Assembly (NCBI RefSeq): GCF_004342585.1
Contig: NZ_SLZQ01000009.1
Coordinates: forward strand, 62,001-126,000
From: Paucimonas lemoignei
Lineage (GTDB): Bacteria; Pseudomonadota; Gammaproteobacteria; Burkholderiales; Burkholderiaceae_D
Direction of reading: 5' to 3'
DNA length: 64,000 nt
In this document: in pieces, positions 1 through 10,160 of the stretch
How the letters are laid out: the number at the start of each line of letters is the position of its first letter
Numbering within the stretch: the stretch's first letter is position 1
Position numbers and translations under genes: made by a program
Notes under the pieces: generated by a model
The model's input: only the letters and a program-made list of their open reading frames with translations
The model's database searches: none
What the model was told of the DNA's origin: nothing

Positions 1-120
1 ATCCACCCCATAAAGCAGGTGCGCGAGGGCTTCACGATGCCGTTCACTCATGAACAGGTAGCGTGGATCAGGAGCAATCGAGAACGGTGCCTGCTTGAGC
101 TGAAAAAAGTGGGTGTACAT
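1..120 (-). CDS. ExeA/GspA-like secretion ATPase, N-terminal fragment
   Basis: Reading the minus strand from 120 to the window edge gives 40 uninterrupted codons beginning MYTHFFQLKQAPFSIAPDPR and continuing YLFMSERHREALAHLLYGV. That is the characteristic N-terminus of ExeA/GspA/MshM-type AAA ATPases, which power or regulate secretion and pilus-like machines at the inner membrane. In PEP-CTERM bacteria a close relative sits in the exosortase locus. The Walker motifs lie outside the window. An in-frame ATG at 144 would add eight residues; I prefer 120 because family members start MYxxFFxLxxxPF. Cut by the window edge, not by mutation. Confidence 0.75.
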   Translation of the reverse strand, partial: MYTHFFQLKQAPFSIAPDPRYLFMSERHREALAHLLYGVD

Positions 121-353
121 GGGCGATGTCAACAAGTCCTGCATGTCGAGCTTAATTATGGGTAATTCTATTTGATCGGAGGCAAGGCTAGCAAAAGAAT
201 TGCATGGGGGCTATGGGCTAAAACAAATTCGCCTCGATATTGCGGCTTCTCAAAAGCTGAAATGTTTTGAAACCGGTTGGTCTAATCCGGCTACACAGTC
301 AAAAAACAGAAATTGGCTGACATTTTGCAACTTTGGAATGGAAATGGACCGGC

Positions 354-560
354 ATGAAAAATCCGTGGCTGAAAAAGAACCCTTATTTGAGCATGTGGTT
401 AAGTGGCGCTAATGCAATCACCGGAACGGCACGCGGCCGCGCAATTGCGGAGACCCGCCGCCAGGCAACAAATATGATGAATGAGGGAACCAAGCAAATG
501 ATCGATCTCTGGAGTGGTGCGCTGGCACCGCCCAAGCGGAAAAAAAAGAAATTGCGTTAA
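354..560 (+). CDS. small conserved hypothetical protein with basic tail
   Basis: A 68-residue protein starting MKNPWLKKNPYLSMWLSGAN and ending in the lysine-rich tail PPKRKKKKLR. The KNPxLSxWLSGAN start followed by Ala/Arg-rich amphipathic helices recalls a small family I associate with Burkholderiales genomes; its function is not known to me. The ATG at 354 is chosen over the in-frame ATG at 333 because it puts the conserved motif at the N-terminus. It stands alone between the ExeA fragment and a terminator. A role in phasin-like granule binding or nucleic-acid binding would be a guess. Confidence 0.6.
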   Translation: MKNPWLKKNPYLSMWLSGANAITGTARGRAIAETRRQATNMMNEGTKQMIDLWSGALAPPKRKKKKLR

Positions 561-734
561 GGCTGTATCAATGTGGCGGCATCAGGCAAATTGAGCGCGG
601 TGCGTTATGGCGCAATTTGATTAGTCCAATTGATGAATGGATAGATGAAGGCATATAGATGCAGGTAATCGGAACCGATTCGCGCCAACTGAGCGAGGAG
701 CCTGCGTAGTCTTCAAAATGGAATAGGACAAATA

Positions 735-758
735 AAAAGCCAAGGCTTTGCCTTGGCT
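735..758 (-). terminator. rho-independent terminator of the 807-1247 gene
   Basis: A 9-bp perfect stem (738-746 with 750-758) with a 3-nt loop. On the minus strand it is followed by a run of five T. It lies about 50 bp downstream of the acidic-protein gene that it probably terminates. Confidence 0.75.
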
Positions 759-806
759 GGTCAGATTTAATTTCGGTATGGTTAAGTTGTAGTAGTGCTG
801 ACAGGA

Positions 807-1247
807 TCAGCGTCCCGGTGAACCCGCTCGTCTTGACTGCTCCTGGCGCAGCTTGCGCTCATAGACTATCTCTTCATCGCTGGGGACCGCGATCGGATCG
901 CTTGCGGGAAAAGTCATTTCGATAGCGTCATCCAGCAATTCCTCTTCTTCATCTATCGGTGAAGCGCTATGCTGTTCGGATGCATGAGTTTGCGAGATTT
1001 CGGCGACAGGATCGCTTGCAGGAAAAGTATCTTCCACCGCTTCATCGAGCAAAGCCTCGGTATGTTCTTCTTGATTGCGTGAGGTGATTTTTCTTTCGGA
1101 CCGATCTGCCCATGCCGCATCTGTGGGAGAAATATCCTTGGGAATCATTTCTTTCGGAGAGTCGCCCTGAGACGACGGCAGGTTGGAAGAATTCATTTCT
1201 TCTTTCCCGGATGACGGCTTCTGTTCCATTTTTTTGGATTCACTCAT
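807..1247 (-). CDS. acidic hypothetical protein with duplicated FPASDP motif
   Basis: A 146-residue, strongly acidic, probably disordered protein. It contains two copies of a short motif, LLDEAVEDTFPASDP (about residues 66-80) and LLDDAIEMTFPASDP (about residues 104-118), separated by low-complexity sequence. The ExxDxAxxxTFPASDP signature occurs once in many small proteobacterial proteins of unknown function. The duplication here is visible directly. A good Shine-Dalgarno (GGAGGA) sits 4-5 nt before the ATG, supporting expression. A terminator follows. No enzyme domain is seen; the repeated motif looks like a short linear binding element. Confidence 0.7.
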   Translation of the reverse strand: MSESKKMEQKPSSGKEEMNSSNLPSSQGDSPKEMIPKDISPTDAAWADRSERKITSRNQEEHTEALLDEAVEDTFPASDPVAEISQTHASEQHSASPIDEEEELLDDAIEMTFPASDPIAVPSDEEIVYERKLRQEQSRRAGSPGR

Positions 1248-1267
1248 AAGTCCTCCGCTGCATCAAG

Positions 1268-2170
1268 CTATAGATAATGATGGATTGCCGTCGCCGCAAT
1301 CGCGGCCTGTCCGGCGCCGACACAGATCTGGTTTAAGCCATGCACCACGTCTCCCGCGGCATACAAGCCGGGTATGGAAGTCTGCATGGCGCCATTGACG
1401 ACGAGATTGCCGCTGTCGTCACATGTGGCGCCAAGCTGCACTGCCAAACCGGAAACCACCAGGCCACCGAGCGCGGAATACACGGTATCGAAAGTCAGCA
1501 CGCTTCCACTTGCCAATTTGAATCCAGCGATTTGTTTACCGGTGACTTGCACCTCAGTAATCGGTTCTTCAATGAGTTTGATGTTTGCTTCATGGAGAAG
1601 TTTGCGACCTTCTTCACTTAATTTGTTTTCAGCCCCAAGGTTGATCAGGGTAAGGTCATTGGTGTAAGTCCGAATGAACAGCGCTTCCTTGATGCCAGGC
1701 TCTCCCTGACCAAGGATCGCAACTTTTTGATCGATCACCTCGTAGCCATCGCAAATCGGACAATGACGCAAAAATCCCTGTTTGATCGCATCTTTGCAGT
1801 TGGGTAAATCAGGCTCGACATCGATCACGCCGGTAGCCAGCAGGATCGAGCGGGCACGATAGGTTTCGTCGCCACAATGCGCGATGAAGGTTTTATCGGA
1901 ATCGATGGCCAACCGCTCGACTCTTCCCAAATGGACTTCGGCGCCATAGCGGGATGCCTGTTCGCGCAGGCGCGCCAGTAGCTCGTTGCCGGTAATCCCG
2001 TCCGGAAAACCGGGATAGTTGTGCGAACGCGGGATCAGCGACGCCCGACTGGTGCCGGCATCGATAAGCTTAACCTTGCGGCGAAACCGCGACAGGTAAA
2101 TGGCGGCGGTCAAGCCGGCGGGGCCGCCGCCGATAATCAGGCAATCCAGCATGCGATCGTCATTTGTCAT
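1268..2170 (-). CDS. thioredoxin-reductase-like NAD(P)/FAD oxidoreductase
   Basis: A 300-residue class II pyridine-nucleotide disulfide oxidoreductase. The FAD-binding GGGPAG lies near the N-terminus, a redox dithiol CPIC in HCPICDGYE near residue 135, an NAD(P)-binding LGQGEPG segment follows, and the FAD-closing [11 protein letters not shown] is near the C-terminus. The CPICDGYE variant, rather than CATCDG of housekeeping TrxB, marks the TrxR-like paralogues often linked to low-molecular-weight disulfides or unknown partners. I start at [16 protein letters not shown] (2170) because the 23 residues upstream resemble nothing in the family. It ends 20 bp upstream of the acidic protein gene, so the two may be cotranscribed. 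Confidence 0.85.
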   Translation of the reverse strand: MTNDDRMLDCLIIGGGPAGLTAAIYLSRFRRKVKLIDAGTSRASLIPRSHNYPGFPDGITGNELLARLREQASRYGAEVHLGRVERLAIDSDKTFIAHCGDETYRARSILLATGVIDVEPDLPNCKDAIKQGFLRHCPICDGYEVIDQKVAILGQGEPGIKEALFIRTYTNDLTLINLGAENKLSEEGRKLLHEANIKLIEEPITEVQVTGKQIAGFKLASGSVLTFDTVYSALGGLVVSGLAVQLGATCDDSGNLVVNGAMQTSIPGLYAAGDVVHGLNQICVGAGQAAIAATAIHHYL

Positions 2171-2427
2171 GGAAGCTTGAGCTAGATAGTCAAAAAGCGG
2201 GTGTCGTCGTGTTCGTGCAGCCAGGGCGCAAGGCGCCATTACGTTCTTACTGCTGGAGAGCAGGAATCACTTTTCATTGAGATGAAAGCGAATGAGCAGC
2301 GTTCCGTAGCCACGGAGAGATTTTGATATAGAGAAGTCAGCGCAACGAACTTGCCGCACAGCAGAGCAGTGCGCGCGTTGCTTGAGAAAAGTTTTCTTGA
2401 CTGATGCTACAGGTCTTGCCGGCGTCT

Positions 2428-3627
2428 TCAGAAGAACTGAGACCACTCCTCGATCCATCCCGGAAGGGCTTTCGCATCCATGGGTTTGGCGATGAAGTAG
2501 CCCTGGGCATTGGTGCATCCCAGCTTTTGGAGAAAATCCCAGTCCTGGCGCGTTTCGACGCCGACAGCAGTCGATTCGCGCTTGAGTTTCTGCGCCAGTT
2601 CCAGGCAGGAGGCAAGCGCAAGGCCGAGCGCTTCATTATGCGAAGCGCCGACAACGAAAGAGCGATCGATTTTCAGTTCCGAGAAGGGGATGCGCAACTG
2701 TTCCTGCATGCTGGCGTCGCCGGTGCCGTAATCGTCCACGGCCAGCATGAAACCCTTCATGCGCAGCCTCGCAAGGTTTTCCAGGAATACCGGTGTCTCC
2801 GTGCGGGATGCCGACTCGGTGATCTCGATGGTGATGAAGCTGGGCTCAATGCCATGCGCAGCCATGCAGGCCGCAAAATGATCGGCAAATTCGAGTTCAC
2901 TTAGCGGCTGCGATGCCAGATTGATGGAGATGGGAACGGGATGTCCCGCGTCGTGAAGCATGCGGCAGGTGGCGGCCGACTTGCGGATCATGTTCCAGCT
3001 GATCTGGTCCATCTTGCCGCCGGCTTCCAGGACAGGGATGAAGGCGTCAGCCGCGATGATGCCGTGCTCGGGATGCTCCCAGCGGGCGAAGGCTTCCACG
3101 CCCTTGACCTTGCCGGTGGCGAGTTCGACCTTGGGCTGGAAATAGGGGGTGAACTGGTCTTCCTGCAAGCCCTGCAGGATTTCTTCGAGCGTGACTGTTT
3201 TCGCTACCTGCGACGCGATCGTTCGGCCCGCATCCCTGGGCGTGTAGCGGTTGATAATCGCGGTCAGTTCTTCCGGCGTGGCAGGCTTGGTGATGGTGCC
3301 GAGCAGGTTGACGCCATAAGCCTGGGACATCGATTCCACCGAAAACACCAGCGACGGGTCGAGCGCGCTCGACAGCACGATCGAGACCGGGTTGGCGCTG
3401 CGGGCCATGTGGCGGATCAATTCCATGCCATCCATGCCCGGCATGTTCAGGTCGATGAAGCAGATATCGATCGCCGCCTGCGGGTCCTGGAGAATCGCCA
3501 GGCCAGCCAAGCCGTCGTCAGCTTCAACGATCCTGTTCGCGCCCAGATTGGAAAGCATGGCAACCAGCCAGCGGCGCTGGAACTCGTTGTCTTCCACGAC
3601 AAGGCAGGTCAGATCGGCGAGCGGCAT
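2428..3627 (-). CDS. REC-EAL response regulator, c-di-GMP phosphodiesterase
   Basis: A 399-residue protein with an N-terminal receiver domain (residues 5-125) and a C-terminal EAL domain (about 150-390). The receiver keeps the acidic pair E12/D13, the phospho-acceptor D59 in FIDLNMPG and the lysine of TKPA. The EAL domain shows VEAFARWEHP (the signature reads EAF), SINLAS, ITIEITES, the DDYGTG metal-binding motif, LKIDRSFV and GVETRQDW, so the catalytic acids look complete. It should hydrolyse c-di-GMP when phosphorylated by an unlinked kinase. No histidine kinase lies nearby, so it is an orphan. The long frames on the opposite strand are shadows. Confidence 0.9.
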   Translation of the reverse strand: MPLADLTCLVVEDNEFQRRWLVAMLSNLGANRIVEADDGLAGLAILQDPQAAIDICFIDLNMPGMDGMELIRHMARSANPVSIVLSSALDPSLVFSVESMSQAYGVNLLGTITKPATPEELTAIINRYTPRDAGRTIASQVAKTVTLEEILQGLQEDQFTPYFQPKVELATGKVKGVEAFARWEHPEHGIIAADAFIPVLEAGGKMDQISWNMIRKSAATCRMLHDAGHPVPISINLASQPLSELEFADHFAACMAAHGIEPSFITIEITESASRTETPVFLENLARLRMKGFMLAVDDYGTGDASMQEQLRIPFSELKIDRSFVVGASHNEALGLALASCLELAQKLKRESTAVGVETRQDWDFLQKLGCTNAQGYFIAKPMDAKALPGWIEEWSQFF

Positions 3628-3732
3628 CGGCGTATTTCCTTGGATTTGCAGGAAGTCTGCGGCGGGAATTATCGCATTTTTCCCGGCCGCAACACCAAAT
3701 TGACCTGACTTTTGTTGCCTAAGTGCCTATTT

Positions 3733-5751
3733 TTATGCGGCGGGCGCCTGCTGCTTGTCGGCTTCTTCCTGGACGGCCGCCGTTGTAGCCCCCGCTTTTT
3801 CGTGAATATGCGGCGGCACGTCGCGATGGGCGATATCGGCTCCCAGTTTGGCGCGCAGGAAGCTGCTGGTCGAATAACGCGTTACCCCTGAATAATGCCG
3901 GTCGGTGAGGTGTTTCACCATGTCGGCATAGGCATCCACTGCTTCCAGGTCGATCGAGAAGTTATCGTAGTTGACCACCGCTTCAACCTTGTAGTGCGTG
4001 TCGCGCAGTACGTGCTCGACATGCCAGCGGATCTGTTCGACGTCGTCGAGGTTGCGCACGTTGTAGCCCTCGAAGTTGATGAACAGTGTCTTGCGCTGGC
4101 GGTCGTAGCGAAGACGCTTCTCCAGCGGCACTTCGAGCATGATGTCGCGCAGTCCCATGGTATCGGACTGGAAGATGCGCTTGTCCATGGTGCGCAAGTT
4201 ACGCGAGACGCTCGGCTTGAACGCCATGTGATCGAGAATGTCGCGCTGCAGGTCGAGGCCGGGCGCGATTTCGACCAGTTCCAGGCCGTGCGCGGTCAGT
4301 TCAAATACGCAGCGCTCGGTGATGTACAGCACATGCTTGCCCAGTTTGCGGGCCAGCTTGCCGCTGAAGGTCATGTGTTCGACCGATTGCACGAACTTGC
4401 AGGGGCCGTTGTCGTTTTCGATGATGAGCTGGCCGTTGCGGACATGGACGCTTGGCTTGCCGGCGCTGAAGGTGCCGAGGAAGACGACCTTCTTGGCATT
4501 CTGGCTGATGTTGATGAAGCCGCCGGCGCCGGCAAGGCGGGTGCCGAACTTGCTGACATTGACGCTACCGTCGGCATCGGTTTCGGCGAGGCCAAGGAAC
4601 GCGATGTCGAGGCCTCCGCCATCATAGAAGTCGAACTGATAAGGCTGGTCGACGATGGCCTGGGTGTTGACGCCGGCGCCGAAGTTCAGGCCGGAGGCGG
4701 GAATGCCGCCGATGACGCCGGGCTCGGTGGTCAGGGTCAGCAGGTCGATCACGCGCTCTTCATGCGCGATGGACGCCACGCCCTCGGGCATGCCGATGCC
4801 GAGGTTCACCACGCTGTTGGCGGCCAGTTCGAGCGCGGCGCGGCGGGCGATGATCTTGCGCTCGGAGAGCGGCATTGCCTTCAACGTGTTGGACGGCACG
4901 CGCAGCTCGCCGCTGTAGGCGGCATTGTAGGGCTCGACATAGGTTTGCCAATGGTGGCGCGGCTCGGCCACCACCACGCAGTCGACCAGGATGCCGGGAA
5001 TCTTGACTTGGCGCGGGTTGAGCGTGCCGCGTTCGGCGATGCGCTCGACCTGGGCGATCACGATGCCGCCGGAATTGTGCGCGGCCATCGCCAGCGACAG
5101 CATTTCCAGCGTCAGCGCCTCGCGTTCCATGGTGAGGTTGCCGTCGGGGTCGGCGGAAGTGGCGCGGATCAGCGCCACGTCGATCGGGAAAGCCTTGTAC
5201 AGCAGGTTGTCTTCGCCGTCGATCTGCAGCAGGCGCACGATATCGTCGCGGGTTTTTTCGTTGAGCTTGCCGCCGCCGTTGCGCGGGTCGACGAAGGTGC
5301 CGAGGCCGACGCGGGTCAGGTGGCCGGGGCGCTTGGCGGCGATGTCGCGGTAGAGATGCGAGATGACGCCCTGCGGCAGGTTGTAGGCTTCGATCTTGTT
5401 GTCGATCGCCAGCCGCTGGATCTTCGGCACCAGGCCCCAATGGCCGCCGATGACGCGCTTGAGCAGACCATCGTGGCCGAGGTGGTTCAGGCCTTTTTCC
5501 TTGCCGTCGCCCTGGCCGGCAGCGTAGACCAGCGTGAGATCGCGCGGGCCGCTCGACTGGCCGTCTTCCCCCTGGTTCGACAGGTAGAGCTCTTCCAGGG
5601 CAATCAGGAGTTCTTCCGGCACGCCGATGCCGACGAAGCCGCCGGTGGCGATGGTATTACCGGAATGGATGAGTTTGACTGCGTCCTGCGCGCTGACGAT
5701 CTTGATGCGTTTGCCGCTGCCGCGCGTGAATTCCTGCTCTGCCATTTGCAT
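3733..5751 (-). CDS. fused acyl-CoA:acetate/3-ketoacid CoA-transferase
   Basis: A 672-residue protein in which the alpha and beta subunits of a class I CoA-transferase are joined. The alpha half carries [13 protein letters not shown] near the N-terminus. The beta half carries [16 protein letters not shown], then the TEPGVIGG segment holding the probable catalytic glutamate, and [10 protein letters not shown]-terminal extension of about 130 residues ends in an Ala/Gln-rich tail. The fused layout matches the YdiF/acetate CoA-transferase type used for ketone-body and short-chain fatty-acid activation. I start at 5751 because AAGGAG lies just upstream; MAEQEF at 5745 is an alternative. It may supply substrates to the hbd/thiolase set near 31-35 kb. 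Confidence 0.88.
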   Translation of the reverse strand: MQMAEQEFTRGSGKRIKIVSAQDAVKLIHSGNTIATGGFVGIGVPEELLIALEELYLSNQGEDGQSSGPRDLTLVYAAGQGDGKEKGLNHLGHDGLLKRVIGGHWGLVPKIQRLAIDNKIEAYNLPQGVISHLYRDIAAKRPGHLTRVGLGTFVDPRNGGGKLNEKTRDDIVRLLQIDGEDNLLYKAFPIDVALIRATSADPDGNLTMEREALTLEMLSLAMAAHNSGGIVIAQVERIAERGTLNPRQVKIPGILVDCVVVAEPRHHWQTYVEPYNAAYSGELRVPSNTLKAMPLSERKIIARRAALELAANSVVNLGIGMPEGVASIAHEERVIDLLTLTTEPGVIGGIPASGLNFGAGVNTQAIVDQPYQFDFYDGGGLDIAFLGLAETDADGSVNVSKFGTRLAGAGGFINISQNAKKVVFLGTFSAGKPSVHVRNGQLIIENDNGPCKFVQSVEHMTFSGKLARKLGKHVLYITERCVFELTAHGLELVEIAPGLDLQRDILDHMAFKPSVSRNLRTMDKRIFQSDTMGLRDIMLEVPLEKRLRYDRQRKTLFINFEGYNVRNLDDVEQIRWHVEHVLRDTHYKVEAVVNYDNFSIDLEAVDAYADMVKHLTDRHYSGVTRYSTSSFLRAKLGADIAHRDVPPHIHEKAGATTAAVQEEADKQQAPAA

Positions 5752-5957
5752 GGTGCTCCTTCTTGTTATCGTATTCGTGTCGTCTGCGGATGCGTGTCTC
5801 AGGCACATCCTGTGGCCGATATCATAGTCTGGCCAGACGCGGCTGACTATCCCGAAATACGGCAGTCACGAAAGAATTTCAAGAATGGCGGAACGGATAA
5901 AAGCGAGTGGCGATTCAGGCCTTGGCATGCTGCACCGCGCAAATGCAGTGCAGCAGA

Positions 5958-6806
5958 TCAGGCCGCCGGTTGCGCAGCGTCGTGCGGGGTGAAGAAGCGA
6001 TCCTGCAATTCTTCCAGGCCCAGATTCTCCAGCACCTGCAGCAGGCGTTCACTCGGACGGCGGCGTGGCAGGTTCTGGTAGCGGGCGACGATCAATTCAT
6101 TCTTCATCGAATGCTCCCAGCCCACCAGCTCGGTCACGGTGACCTGGTAACCGTGCGACTCCAGCTGTAGGCAACGCAGCACGTTGGTGACCTGGCTGCC
6201 GAATTCGCGGGTATGGATGGGATGGCGCCAGATTTCAGTCAAAGCGGTACGGCCCAGCGACTTGCCCTTGTTGCGATTCAGGACCGAGGCGACTTCAGCC
6301 TGGCAGCAGGGCACCAGGACCATGAACTTGGCTTTCTTGTGCAAGCCGAAGCGGATGGCGTCATCCGTGGCGGTATTGCAGGCATGCAGAGCCGTGACGA
6401 TATCGACCGTGGGTGGCAGCTTGTCCGTCGTGATCGATTCCGCCACTGACAGGTTGAGGAATTCCATGCCCGTAAAGCCCAGGCGGCTCGCCAGCTCTTG
6501 CGATCTTTCCACCAGTTCCTGGCGGGTTTCGATGCCATAGATGCGCGCGCCGTCGAGCTGATCCTTGAAGAACAGGTCGTATAGGATGAAGCCGAGATAG
6601 GACTTGCCGGCACCATGGTCGACCAGGCTGACATCGGCATGGTCGGCGCGGACTTCCTTCAACAGCGGTTCGATGAACTGGTAGAGGTGATAGACCTGCT
6701 TGAGCTTGCGCCGGCTATCCTGGTTCAACTTGCCATCGCGCGTCAGGATGTGCAATTCCTTTAATAATTCAATCGATTGGCCTGGGCGGATCTCGGGAGC
6801 GGACAT
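5958..6806 (-). CDS. SAM-dependent methyltransferase (Methyltransf_32-like)
   Basis: A 282-residue cytosolic protein. The SAM-binding loop reads VDHGAGKSYLGFIL (about residues 62-75), an acidic ribose-binding position follows in YGIETR, then ALHACNTATDDAI and LVPCCQAEV. The last two are hallmarks of the methyltransferase family related to RNA methylases with a PCC motif. Substrate unknown; tRNA or rRNA modification is plausible from the VPCCQ active-site signature. It is separated from the CoA-transferase by about 150 bp and appears monocistronic. Confidence 0.8.
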   Translation of the reverse strand: MSAPEIRPGQSIELLKELHILTRDGKLNQDSRRKLKQVYHLYQFIEPLLKEVRADHADVSLVDHGAGKSYLGFILYDLFFKDQLDGARIYGIETRQELVERSQELASRLGFTGMEFLNLSVAESITTDKLPPTVDIVTALHACNTATDDAIRFGLHKKAKFMVLVPCCQAEVASVLNRNKGKSLGRTALTEIWRHPIHTREFGSQVTNVLRCLQLESHGYQVTVTELVGWEHSMKNELIVARYQNLPRRRPSERLLQVLENLGLEELQDRFFTPHDAAQPAA

Positions 6807-6999
6807 GGGGTAAATATCAGTGTGACGGCTTAAAGCCGCTATTGTATGCGCCTGGCGGATTCGCGTCTGCTCGGAAGAATATGAAGGAAATATTTGCTAA
6901 AAATCAAGATGCTGCATACGTGAATTTTTGACACTGTGGCTGAGCGCTCAAGTCGATGACTCCGCTCAACTACATTAATTCATCAAGCAGGAGTCGAAC

Positions 7000-7200
7000 A
7001 TGTACACGGAGACAGAACCGGCCGGCCAGCACCTGCCCATGCAGACGCCGGATGCCATCGCCAGCGCCAATGTCATCCACGATGCCTTGGCCAGGTTTTA
7101 CGACAGTCCGACGATTTCCAACAAAGTCGCGGCCGTGGTCGCGCTGCAAGCGCATCTGGCAGCGATCGAGCAGGCAAGAGGCGAGGGTGCTGCCGTCTGA
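7000..7200 (+). CDS. small hypothetical protein
   Basis: A 66-residue protein with an Ala-rich helical C-terminal half (IASANVIHDALARFYDSP and on). GGAG lies 8-10 nt upstream of the ATG. It sits alone between the divergently placed methyltransferase and the convergent GGDEF-EAL gene. No domain recognised; coding is supported by the ribosome site and the composition of the reading frame. Confidence 0.5.
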   Translation: MYTETEPAGQHLPMQTPDAIASANVIHDALARFYDSPTISNKVAAVVALQAHLAAIEQARGEGAAV

Positions 7201-7253
7201 ATGCTGCTGAAGTTACAAGGATTACTCAGGTTCGCTAAACTCTGCGGCCGCAT

Positions 7254-10160
7254 TTAGTACATGGCCGGTGCGGCGGTAAATCTCGCGCGGTACCATTCGG
7301 CAAAAATGGACGCCGCCAGCGGGCGGCTGATGAAAAAGCCCTGCGCCTGATTGCAGCCATGCTCTTGCAGGTAATCCAGCGCCAGTTCCGACTCGATTCC
7401 TTCACCCACGACTTCGAGGTTGAGCGTCCGTCCCAGGGTGATGATGGCGCCGGTGATTGCCCGGCTGGCGCGATCGGTATCGAGACGCCGCACGAAGGAT
7501 TGGTCGACTTTGAGCTTGTCGAGCGGCAGATGGCTCAGGCGGCTGAGGCTGGAATAACCCGTGCCGAAATCATCCAGGGCAATGCGAATGCCGCAGGAGC
7601 GGATACGCTCCAATATCTCCACCGCATCCTCCAGGTTATCCATCAGCGTGCTTTCCGTTACCTCGACCTCGATGCGGCCCGGTTCGACCGTGGAGTCCAG
7701 AATAATGTCGGTCAGCCGGGTGGCAAAGCCGCGCTGCCGGAATTGCAGCGGCGAGACATTGATGGCAATCGTTACCGGCGGCAGACCCTGGCGACGCCAT
7801 TCCTCGTGCTGGCGGCAAGCCTCTGCCGCCACCCATTCGCCCAGCGGCGCGATGAGGCCTGCTGATTCGGCAATCGGGACGAATTGATCCGGGCCCAGAA
7901 GTTTTCCATCCTCTGTCGTCAGCCGCAATAGCGCTTCCACGCTGGTGAGGCGACGGCTTTTCATATCGATGACCGGCTGATAGTGGAGTACCAGGCCTCC
8001 CTGGGAAAGCGCGCGTTTGAGGCGCGCTTCGATGCTGGATGCGGCATCGAAGCGGGTGCTCATCAGATCGGAAAAAATCTGCGCGCTGCCATGGCAGCAA
8101 TGCTTGGCCTGGTACATGGCCAGGTCGGCGGCATGGATGAGCGTATCCACGTCGGTGCCATGTTCCGGGAAATAGCTGATGCCGACCGAGGCGGAAATCG
8201 ACAAATCCAATGCATCAATTTCAAATGGCGCCGACAGCGCTTCCAGGACATGGTCCGCTACCGTGACGGCGGGATTGGTATCGTCCGCATGCGGCAGCAC
8301 GACCACGAATTCATCGCCGCCGAGGCGTCCCACCAGGTCTTCCGCGCGCACACAGCCGGTCAGCCTGCGCGCGGCTTCCTGCAGCAGCTTGTCGCCGATC
8401 TCATGGCCATACAGGTCGTTGATGGGCTTGAAACGGTCGAGATCGATGAACAACACCGCTCCGCGTTGGTGGTTGCGCTTGGCGGCGGCGATCAGGTGAC
8501 TGGCATATTCGAAAATCAGCGCGCGGTTGGGCAAACCGGTCAACGGGTCATGCAGCGCCGCTTCGCGCACGCGCTGTTCCGCCAGTTTGTTTTCGGTGAT
8601 GTCGAGCTGGGTGCCGATCAGCTTGATTCCGCCCTTGCTGCGACGAGACAGCGGCACGGCATTGGCGATCATCCAGCGATAGCTGCCGTCGCGATGCCGC
8701 AGCCGATATTCCAGCCGGTAGTCCGTGGAGGGGCGCGCAAGATAAAGCTCGATATCGTTCAGCACGCGCTCACGGTCATCCGGATGCAGGCGCTGTTCCC
8801 ATTCGTCCGGCGTGTTGGCCAGCTCGGTATCCTGGTAGCCCAGTTGCTTTTTCCAGGACGGCGAGTAATAGCAGGTGCCGCTGGATACCTCCCACTCCCA
8901 GAATCCGAGATGGGCGATCGAGATCGCCAGTTGCAGCCGGCGCTCGGATTCGCGTCGCGCCTGCTCCAGCCTCTTGCGTTCCGAAATATCGAAGAACAGG
9001 GCAGTACATTCGCCAGGTTTGGGGCTGTAGGCGTAGATCGACACCCAGCGGCTGGCCGGGTGCATCGTCGGGGCTTCGAATGTCACTTCGCCGCCATGCA
9101 AGCCAACCCTGCCGAAAATGCCGATGAAGTCAAAGCTGGCATTGCGAACGTCGGGGAAGACCTCGGTGATGCGTTTGCCTTCCACTGCAGTGCGGGCGAC
9201 GCCAAATATGTTTTCGTAAGCCTGGTTCACTCTCTCGACGAGGTAGTCGACGGGATTGCCGGCTTCATCGGCAAGAATCGCATAGTGCGCGATCGCGACA
9301 GTGTGATTGTTGAACAGGGTGGTGTAGCGCTGTTCGGTTTCCGCCAGCTTTTCCTGCGTGCGCTTGAGGTCGTCGATATCGGTGCAGACGCCGAACCAGC
9401 TGGCAGCCTTGCCGCTTGGGTTGCAAAGCGGTGTGCCGCGCCAGGCGAACCAGCGATACTGGCCGTCATGGCGGCGCAGGCGGCATTCCACGCTCCATGC
9501 GCTCTGATTGCGCACAGCGTCGCGCCAGGCGCGCATGGCGTTATCGACGTCGTCCGGATGCATTACGCTCCAGTCCACGCCGGGACCGGTGATGTTTTTG
9601 CCGGTGTATGCGCTCCATTGCGCGCTGAGGAATTCGATTTTCCCGTAGGCGCTGGCAGCCCAGACGATGCCGGGCAAGCTGGAGAGCATGTCCCGCATAA
9701 AATGTTCCCGTTCCTGCAAAGCGATGGCATCCAGCTTTCGTGCGGTGATATCGCGCGACAAAATCACAAACGTCCCCGGCTGCGGGCTATAGGACAGCAT
9801 TTCAAAATGCCGCTTGCTGCCTGCGTTTTCATACTCGGCGCTGAACGGTTTCCCTGACCATGCCGCGAGCGCACATTGCAGCAGCCAGTCCGGCGGGTGC
9901 CGATAGAAGGGATGTGCGGGATTGTCGACTACGCCGGGATCGATGCCATGCTGCTGGCAAAAGACTGCATTAACCCGTATGAAGCTGAAATTTTCGACTG
10001 TTTTGTCGCCAGTGGCCACCTGAGCCAATGCAAACCCTTCCGGCATGCTGCTATAGATGGCTTGCAAGAGGTTGTTGTCTTCAGCTTGCTCAGCAATGCG
10101 CCAGGCCGGATCGTTATGCTCGCCCGAAGATGTTGCCACCGGTGTTGATTTGCCTTTCAT
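7254..10160 (-). CDS. PAS-GGDEF-EAL sensor, dual c-di-GMP enzyme
   Basis: A 968-residue protein with about four PAS/PAC modules in the first 550 residues (for example YRWFAWRGTPL and YRWMIANAVPL are PAC-type ends), then GGDEF and EAL. The diguanylate cyclase signature GRLGGDEF is intact. RAED five residues upstream of GGDEF forms a complete inhibitory I-site. The EAL domain shows SVEALLRL, AINVSPLQF, VEVTES, the DDFGTG loop, LKVDQSFV and VGEGIES, so both activities look competent. No transmembrane segment or signal peptide is visible, so it probably senses a cytoplasmic signal such as redox state or a small ligand. Confidence 0.92.
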   Translation of the reverse strand: MKGKSTPVATSSGEHNDPAWRIAEQAEDNNLLQAIYSSMPEGFALAQVATGDKTVENFSFIRVNAVFCQQHGIDPGVVDNPAHPFYRHPPDWLLQCALAAWSGKPFSAEYENAGSKRHFEMLSYSPQPGTFVILSRDITARKLDAIALQEREHFMRDMLSSLPGIVWAASAYGKIEFLSAQWSAYTGKNITGPGVDWSVMHPDDVDNAMRAWRDAVRNQSAWSVECRLRRHDGQYRWFAWRGTPLCNPSGKAASWFGVCTDIDDLKRTQEKLAETEQRYTTLFNNHTVAIAHYAILADEAGNPVDYLVERVNQAYENIFGVARTAVEGKRITEVFPDVRNASFDFIGIFGRVGLHGGEVTFEAPTMHPASRWVSIYAYSPKPGECTALFFDISERKRLEQARRESERRLQLAISIAHLGFWEWEVSSGTCYYSPSWKKQLGYQDTELANTPDEWEQRLHPDDRERVLNDIELYLARPSTDYRLEYRLRHRDGSYRWMIANAVPLSRRSKGGIKLIGTQLDITENKLAEQRVREAALHDPLTGLPNRALIFEYASHLIAAAKRNHQRGAVLFIDLDRFKPINDLYGHEIGDKLLQEAARRLTGCVRAEDLVGRLGGDEFVVVLPHADDTNPAVTVADHVLEALSAPFEIDALDLSISASVGISYFPEHGTDVDTLIHAADLAMYQAKHCCHGSAQIFSDLMSTRFDAASSIEARLKRALSQGGLVLHYQPVIDMKSRRLTSVEALLRLTTEDGKLLGPDQFVPIAESAGLIAPLGEWVAAEACRQHEEWRRQGLPPVTIAINVSPLQFRQRGFATRLTDIILDSTVEPGRIEVEVTESTLMDNLEDAVEILERIRSCGIRIALDDFGTGYSSLSRLSHLPLDKLKVDQSFVRRLDTDRASRAITGAIITLGRTLNLEVVGEGIESELALDYLQEHGCNQAQGFFISRPLAASIFAEWYRARFTAAPAMY

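Noticed and set aside
3895-6081. Plus-strand open frame of 728 codons opposite the CoA-transferase
   Set aside because: Ala/Gly/Asp/Val-rich antisense translation with no family resemblance; the minus-strand gene has all motifs.
7983-9857. Plus-strand open frame of 624 codons opposite the GGDEF-EAL gene
   Set aside because: Shadow of a conserved gene; no start signals.
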